10,213 bases of DNA, taken from NCBI GenBank assembly GCA_900769475.1, contig CAAGGQ010000124.1, positions 1-10,213 on the forward strand, written 5' to 3'. This stretch comes from Clostridia bacterium. Lineage in GTDB: Bacteria > Bacillota > Clostridia > Oscillospirales > CAG-272. Under the pieces are notes generated by a model that was given only the letters and a program-made list of their open reading frames with translations, ran no database searches and was not told where the DNA came from. Position numbers and translations under genes: made by a program. This document shows positions 6,595-10,213 of the stretch, in pieces (within the stretch, counting starts at the first letter, position 1; every line of letters begins with the position of its first letter).

Positions 6595-7377
6595 TTATCC
6601 AAACCGTTGACAGAGCAACGGCTCGATGGCTTCCTCCCCATAGGAGGAAGGCTCCCATTGAAAATAGACTAAAAATTCGCGGTTTCCATCACCGCCTGTG
6701 ACGGGGGACGGGATCAGCCCCCGGGGGAAAAGCCCCGCGGCAACGCCGCCTCGCAAAACCCGCTCGGCCGCAAAGCGATGGGCGGCGGGATCCTTGACAA
6801 TACCTCCCTTACCAAGCATACCCCGCCCCACCTCAAATTGGGGCTTGATGAGGCAAATGGCGTGTCCGCCCTCCCGCAAAAGCCCCGGGAACTGGGGCAA
6901 GATGTAGGTGGCGGAAATAAAGGAAACGTCCATTACAATCAGATCCACCTGGGCGCCGTCAATATGGGCAGATGTCAGAGTGCGGGCATTGAGATGCTCC
7001 TTGGAGATCACCCGAGGATCCTCCCGCAGCTTTTGTGCGAGTTGACCGCAACCCGCATCCACCGCAAAGACCTTGGCGACCCCACGGGAAAGCAGACAGT
7101 CGGTAAAGCCTCCGGTAGAGGCACCGATGTCCAGCGCGGTCATCCCCTCCACGTTAGGAAGAAAGGCATCCAATGCCGCCTCCAGCTTGAGTCCCCCACG
7201 GCTAACGTAGGCCAGGGTCTCCTGCACCTCCACCGCGTGCTCTCCCTCAGAAACCGGATAGGAGGCCTTGGGGACCACTTTTTCGTCGATGCGCACACAC
7301 CCTTGAGCGATCAGCTCCTGGGCGCGGCGACGGCTGGCCACGTGCCCTTGCTCGGTCAAATAAACGTCGGCACGCAT
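6595..7377 (-). CDS. tlyA: TlyA family rRNA 2'-O-methyltransferase
   Basis: 260 aa from the chosen ATG. TlyA methylates ribose 2'-OH in rRNA (C1409 of 16S, and in some species C1920 of 23S), which in mycobacteria sets capreomycin sensitivity. It has also been called a hemolysin in older annotation. The N-terminal S4 RNA-binding domain (about 1-60) shows SRRRAQELIAQGCVRI. The FtsJ/RrmJ-like methyltransferase domain shows the SAM-binding ALDIGASTGGFTD at 81-93 and VMDVSF near 149-153. Lys64, Asp150, Lys178 and Glu234 match the expected K-D-K-E catalytic set by position. The frame is open further upstream, to 7452, but that part lies within ispA; MRADVYLTEQG matches the family N-terminus. Only 1 bp separates it from the ispA stop, with a weak ribosome-binding site, suggesting coupled translation. 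Which rRNA sites are modified cannot be seen. Confidence 0.95.
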   Translation of the reverse strand: MRADVYLTEQGHVASRRRAQELIAQGCVRIDEKVVPKASYPVSEGEHAVEVQETLAYVSRGGLKLEAALDAFLPNVEGMTALDIGASTGGFTDCLLSRGVAKVFAVDAGCGQLAQKLREDPRVISKEHLNARTLTSAHIDGAQVDLIVMDVSFISATYILPQFPGLLREGGHAICLIKPQFEVGRGMLGKGGIVKDPAAHRFAAERVLRGGVAAGLFPRGLIPSPVTGGDGNREFLVYFQWEPSSYGEEAIEPLLCQRFG

Positions 7378-7378
7378 A

Positions 7379-8269
7379 TTACTTCTTTCGGTTGGCCAAC
7401 CATTGAGCCAGCGAAACCAGTACGTCACACTCGGGGTACTTGCGCACGGCATTCACCGCCCCGGAGGTGAGTTGATCGGCATAATACTGGGCCTCCTCCA
7501 CCGAGTAGAAGCTCAGAAAAGTGTTCTTATTTCGCTCGGCATCCACGCCAACGTTCTTTCCCAGGGTTTGGCTGTCCCCGGTTTGGTCCAGAATATCGTC
7601 TACGATCTGGAAGGCCAGACCGATGTTTTCCGCATAAGTGACTACGTCCTCCATGCACTCGTCATGGAAGGTGATCCCTGCCGCCAGCGCCCCCATGACG
7701 CAGGCCGCGCTGATCAGCGCCCCGGTCTTCATAGAGTGCAGCTTCAAGAGCTCGTCCAAGGAGAGCTTTTTCTTCTCCCCCGCCAGGTCCATGATCTGAC
7801 CGCCCACCATGCCGTAGCGTCCGGCACAGTTGGCAAGATAGGCCACGGCCTTCAGAGCAACGTCGCTTTCCACGGCCACGTTGGAGGCGGCCACCTCAAA
7901 GGCTCCCGTGAGAAGCGAATCTCCCGCCAACAGAGCGGTGGATTCCCCAAACACCTTGTGATTGGTGGGCTTTCCGCGACGCAGATCGTCATCGTCCATA
8001 CAGGGCAGATCGTCGTGGATCAGAGAATAGGTGTGGATCATTTCCACGGCGCAGGCAAAGGGCAACGCCGCCTGATCCTCTCCGCCAAACAAACGGCAAA
8101 ACTCCAGCGCCAGCAAGGGACGGATCCGCTTGCCTCCGGCAAACAGACTGTAGCGCTCGGCATCCAGAAGCTCCCTGATATCCTCGTCTTCGGTATAATA
8201 TTCTCTCAGGGCAGCCTCGGTCATCTTGGCGTCCCGATCCATCAATAGCATCAATACGTCTTCGGTCAT
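7379..8269 (-). CDS. ispA: Farnesyl diphosphate synthase (IspA-type polyprenyl synthase)
   Basis: 296 aa. Condenses IPP with allylic diphosphates to farnesyl diphosphate, the precursor of undecaprenyl lipid carrier and other isoprenoids. Seen: GGKRIRP at 45-51, the first aspartate-rich motif DDLPCMD at 86-92 with the two-residue insertion typical of bacterial FPP synthases, KTGALISAA near 181, and the second motif DDILD at 224-228, then GKNVGVD. A tyrosine (Y81) five residues before the first motif is the feature that usually limits products to C15, which favours farnesyl over geranylgeranyl diphosphate. The start at 8269 overlaps the xseB stop in an ATGA and has a strong GGAGGAA site; the frame is open further up to 8434, but that would run through most of xseB. 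Its normal partner dxs is missing from this cluster. Confidence 0.95.
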   Translation of the reverse strand: MTEDVLMLLMDRDAKMTEAALREYYTEDEDIRELLDAERYSLFAGGKRIRPLLALEFCRLFGGEDQAALPFACAVEMIHTYSLIHDDLPCMDDDDLRRGKPTNHKVFGESTALLAGDSLLTGAFEVAASNVAVESDVALKAVAYLANCAGRYGMVGGQIMDLAGEKKKLSLDELLKLHSMKTGALISAACVMGALAAGITFHDECMEDVVTYAENIGLAFQIVDDILDQTGDSQTLGKNVGVDAERNKNTFLSFYSVEEAQYYADQLTSGAVNAVRKYPECDVLVSLAQWLANRKK

Positions 8270-8511
8270 GATTCTTCCTCCGTCGAAGCGCCAAAGTCCA
8301 CCAGAGCGGCAGCGCCGTCGGGCTGCAGGCGTAGCATCTTTACCTTTTGCTCGGCATTCTCCAGCAGTTGAGTGCAGGAGCGCACCAGGGAAACGCCCTC
8401 CTCGTAAAGCTTGAGGGCATCGGAAAGCGGGCATTCGCCCCCCTCCAACAAACGTAAGATCTCCTCCAAGCGCGCTACAGCCGCTTCAAAGGTCATTGCT
8501 TTTTTTGCCAT
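8266..8511 (-). CDS. xseB: Exonuclease VII small subunit
   Basis: 81 aa, the usual size of XseB. The sequence TFEAAVARLEEILRLLEGGE, followed by PLSDALKLYEEGVSLV, is the signature of the family: a short helical hairpin that binds in several copies to the XseA large subunit and is needed for activity and for avoiding toxicity of free XseA. No catalytic residues are expected. The ATG at 8511 follows the xseA stop by 4 bp, with an AAGGA site in the xseA tail, and its stop overlaps the ispA start by 4 bp. Both subunits are thus made from one message. The C-terminal tail after residue 70 (acidic, ending EES) is variable in the family. Confidence 0.96.
   Translation of the reverse strand: MAKKAMTFEAAVARLEEILRLLEGGECPLSDALKLYEEGVSLVRSCTQLLENAEQKVKMLRLQPDGAAALVDFGASTEEES
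8275..8281 (-). promoter_or_regulatory. Shine-Dalgarno site of ispA
   Basis: GGAGGAA on the minus strand inside the last codons of xseB, 5 nt before the ATG at 8269. It decides the ispA start in favour of the short form that overlaps xseB by only 4 bp. Confidence 0.8.
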
Positions 8512-8515
8512 ACGG

Positions 8516-9721
8516 TTATCCTTTCTTGGATTCTACGGTTGCGCGGACGGTACCGTCCGCAAATCGAATTTCCACGTGTTCCCCTTCCTTGGCGTCGGCC
8601 GCCCGCAACAGGGGCGCTCCGTCCTCGGATGTGACCGCGGCGTAGCCACGGGTCAGTACCGCCAGGGGATTGAGTGATTCCAGCCTTCCGCAAAGAGCCG
8701 ACAAACGAAGTCGATCCTCCTGTGCCCGCTGCTTTTGCACCCGCTCCAGGGTCTCCTCCAGTTGGGACAAACGCATATAAAAGGGATCCAAAAGACTTTG
8801 GGGACGGGTCATGGCTCTAGCCTCGGACAGACGCTGCAGGGTCTGCCGATCCCGTGCCAGCCGACGCTCGGTGAGGATGTGCAAACGCTCCTCCGCGCCC
8901 CCCAGTTGAGCAAGAAGATCCCGCCCATCGGGCACCGCCAGCTCGGCCGCCGCCGAAGGGGTGGGAGCCCGCTGATCGGCAACGAAATCACAAATGGTAA
9001 AATCACTTTCATGCCCCACCGCCGAAATGACTGGAATGGGACAGGCCGCCACGGCGCGGGCAAGGCTTTCGTCGTTAAAGGCCCAAAGATCCTCGGCCGA
9101 TCCGCCGCCCCGCCCCAGGATGATCACGTCCACAAGACGGGTCATGCCAAAGAACTCCAGGCCCAGAATCAGCTGTGCCGGCGCCTCTGCGCCCTGCACC
9201 AGAGAGGGAAACAGGATCATCTCCGCCAAGGGGAATCGCCGCCCCAGCACGTTCATCAGATCGTGCACCGCCGCTCCCGTGGGCGAGGTGATCACCCCAA
9301 CTCTGCGGGGCATGGGAGGCAACGGGCGCTTCCGCACAGGATCAAAGAGGCCCTCGGCCTCCAGCTTTCGTTTTAACTGCTCGTAACGGAGGGCAAGTGC
9401 TCCGGCTCCGTCGGGCTGCATTTCGTCGGCGTACAGCTGATACTGTCCCGACGCACCGTACACCGAAATGCGTCCGTGAACGATCACCCGCATTCCGTCG
9501 GTGGGAACGAACAACAAACGGGAGGCGTAGGAGCGGAACATGACCGCCCGCAGCTGCCCCTCCTCGTCCTTTAAGGTAAAATACGCGTGTCCCGAGGAGT
9601 AGATCTTAAAATTGGAGAGCTCTCCCCGCACAAACACGCCGGAAAGCACGCGGTCGCCATCCATCATCATGCGCAGATACTCGTTGATCTGGGTTACCGA
9701 AAATATTCCTTTTTCGTTCAT
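8516..9721 (-). CDS. xseA: Exonuclease VII large subunit
   Basis: 401 aa, complete. Catalytic subunit of exonuclease VII, which degrades single-stranded DNA in both directions to oligonucleotides without a metal requirement in E. coli, acting in mismatch repair and damage processing. An N-terminal OB-fold (about 1-105) begins FSVTQINEYL and contains VRGELSNFKIYSSGHAYFTLKD-like family sequence. The catalytic core shows GVITSPTGAAVHD at 142-154, GRGGGSAEDLW at 203-213, GHESD at 236-240 and DQRAPTPSAAAE from 249. A helical, coiled-coil region (about 265-350) that binds XseB follows, then LNPLAVLTRGYAAV, a conserved end motif. A strong AAAGGAG site precedes the ATG. It is at the head of the xseA-xseB pair and 21 bp after the M22 gene. 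The identification is very secure. Confidence 0.98.
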   Translation of the reverse strand: MNEKGIFSVTQINEYLRMMMDGDRVLSGVFVRGELSNFKIYSSGHAYFTLKDEEGQLRAVMFRSYASRLLFVPTDGMRVIVHGRISVYGASGQYQLYADEMQPDGAGALALRYEQLKRKLEAEGLFDPVRKRPLPPMPRRVGVITSPTGAAVHDLMNVLGRRFPLAEMILFPSLVQGAEAPAQLILGLEFFGMTRLVDVIILGRGGGSAEDLWAFNDESLARAVAACPIPVISAVGHESDFTICDFVADQRAPTPSAAAELAVPDGRDLLAQLGGAEERLHILTERRLARDRQTLQRLSEARAMTRPQSLLDPFYMRLSQLEETLERVQKQRAQEDRLRLSALCGRLESLNPLAVLTRGYAAVTSEDGAPLLRAADAKEGEHVEIRFADGTVRATVESKKG

Positions 9722-9729
9722 ACGGACGG

Positions 9730-9736
9730 CTCCTTT
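9730..9736 (-). promoter_or_regulatory. Shine-Dalgarno site of xseA
   Basis: AAAGGAG on the minus strand, 8 nt before the xseA ATG, in the 21-bp gap after the M22 gene. It is the strongest ribosome-binding site in the visible operon and suggests xseA is independently initiated rather than only coupled. Confidence 0.75.
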
Positions 9737-9742
9737 CCATGC

Positions 9743-10213
9743 TTAACGTTCTTGCATCCATTGCCGACGGCAAAGCAACGCCACGCCCGCGGCATTGTCG
9801 GCCGAGAATTGCGGCTCGGCAAAAAAGGTATTGGGACGCGCTCCAAGCACGCTTTGAAGATAGCGATTGCTCATCACGCCCCCGGCGTACACTATCGGGA
9901 TCCCGGGAGAAAGCCGATCTGCGTGAGCCGTCATTTCCTGCAACGTTTTTCCCACAAAGGCCAAGACGTAAGCGCTGACCATAGCAGGGTCGCTGTGCTT
10001 CTTCCAAAGATCCTCGGCAAGATTCTGCACCCCCGAAAGATTGCAAAAGCCCTCCCGCACACAGGTGCGCAACGGAGGAAGCTTACCCTGCCAGCCGGCG
10101 GCAAGGGTCTCGATCTCCCTTCCGCAGGGGAAGGAAAGTCCCATCATAACCCCCACGCGGTCAATGGCTTGTCCCGCATTGAGGTCGGCAGTGCCTCCCA
10201 CCAAAGCAATGGA
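9743..10213 (-). CDS. TsaD/Kae1-like M22 family protein, C-terminal part
   Basis: The frame is open to the right edge, so the N-terminus is missing; 156 residues plus the stop are visible. The order VGGTADLNAGQAIDRVGVMMG, then FPCGREIETLA, a helical middle, VYAGGVMSNRYL and finally SADNAAGVALL, parallels the second half of the Kae1/TsaD/Qri7 (peptidase M22, ASKHA-fold ATPase) family. TsaD takes part in threonylcarbamoyl-adenosine (t6A37) modification of tRNAs reading ANN codons. The motifs diverge from canonical TsaD in the C-terminal block (FAEPQFSADNAAG instead of a PPxxxCTDNAA form), and in Clostridia a Kae1-like paralogue is often found directly before xseA, so this is more likely that paralogue than TsaD itself. 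The metal-binding HxxxH motif would be outside the window and cannot be checked. An internal TTG at 10204 is not a credible start. Confidence 0.8.
   Translation of the reverse strand, partial: SIALVGGTADLNAGQAIDRVGVMMGLSFPCGREIETLAAGWQGKLPPLRTCVREGFCNLSGVQNLAEDLWKKHSDPAMVSAYVLAFVGKTLQEMTAHADRLSPGIPIVYAGGVMSNRYLQSVLGARPNTFFAEPQFSADNAAGVALLCRRQWMQER

Noticed and set aside
6718..6727. CCCCCGGGGG palindrome within tlyA
   Set aside because: It falls inside conserved coding sequence (FPRGLIP) and is explained by Pro/Arg/Gly codons; no partner structure is nearby.
8270..8434. Longer ispA form starting at 8434
   Set aside because: It would overlap most of the second half of xseB in another frame and adds a low-complexity basic extension not seen in prenyl synthases; the GGAGGAA site and ATGA overlap favour 8269.
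9606..10046. 146-codon minus-strand frame overlapping xseA and the M22 gene
   Set aside because: It is out of frame with both well-recognised genes and its translation is arginine/serine-rich without any known motif.

Overview
The window is a tightly packed stretch of bacterial chromosome with every supported gene on the minus strand, so genes are read from high to low coordinates. The order M22/Kae1-like protein - xseA - xseB - ispA - tlyA - nadK - argR - recN is the conserved Firmicutes cluster. NadK between TlyA and ArgR, and the YitT and YbaK proteins beside it, point to the class Clostridia, probably a moderately GC-rich, gut-type relative of Oscillospiraceae. That placement is inferred from gene order and protein style, not from a phylogeny. 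There are no phage, transposon, CRISPR or rRNA/tRNA signatures.

From right to left: 10213-9743 is the C-terminal end of a TsaD/Kae1-like M22 protein that continues beyond the window. Next come both subunits of exonuclease VII (xseA, xseB), farnesyl diphosphate synthase (ispA), the TlyA rRNA 2'-O-methyltransferase, NAD kinase (nadK), the arginine repressor (argR), the DNA repair ATPase RecN, a YitT-family membrane protein and a YbaK-type aminoacyl-tRNA deacylase. Gaps are -4 to 34 bp with two ATGA overlaps, so this looks like one long operon. The dxs gene often found between ispA and tlyA is absent; those two genes are 1 bp apart.

After ybaK there is a 270-bp non-coding interval (2142-1873), the only real gap. 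It holds a clear sigma-A-type promoter (TTGAAA, 17 bp, TATAAT) for argS. The predicted transcript has a leader of about 220 nt, in which I find an unusual set of perfect inverted repeats: a 13-bp hairpin that can be capped by GAAA, then a cloverleaf-like array of three hairpins closed by a fourth stem. It has no T-box motif and is not a standard terminator. It is either an RNA regulator of argS or a copy of a dispersed structured repeat, and is the most interesting object here. argS (arginyl-tRNA synthetase) follows, then the start of yebC (YebC/TACO1 family), which runs off the left edge.

Functionally, the right part combines DNA repair and mismatch processing (XseAB, RecN), isoprenoid precursor synthesis (IspA), rRNA modification (TlyA), NADP supply (NadK) and arginine control (ArgR). 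The left part is translation-related (YbaK proofreading, ArgRS, YebC). All gene functions are recognised from motifs and context by eye; no database search was run.
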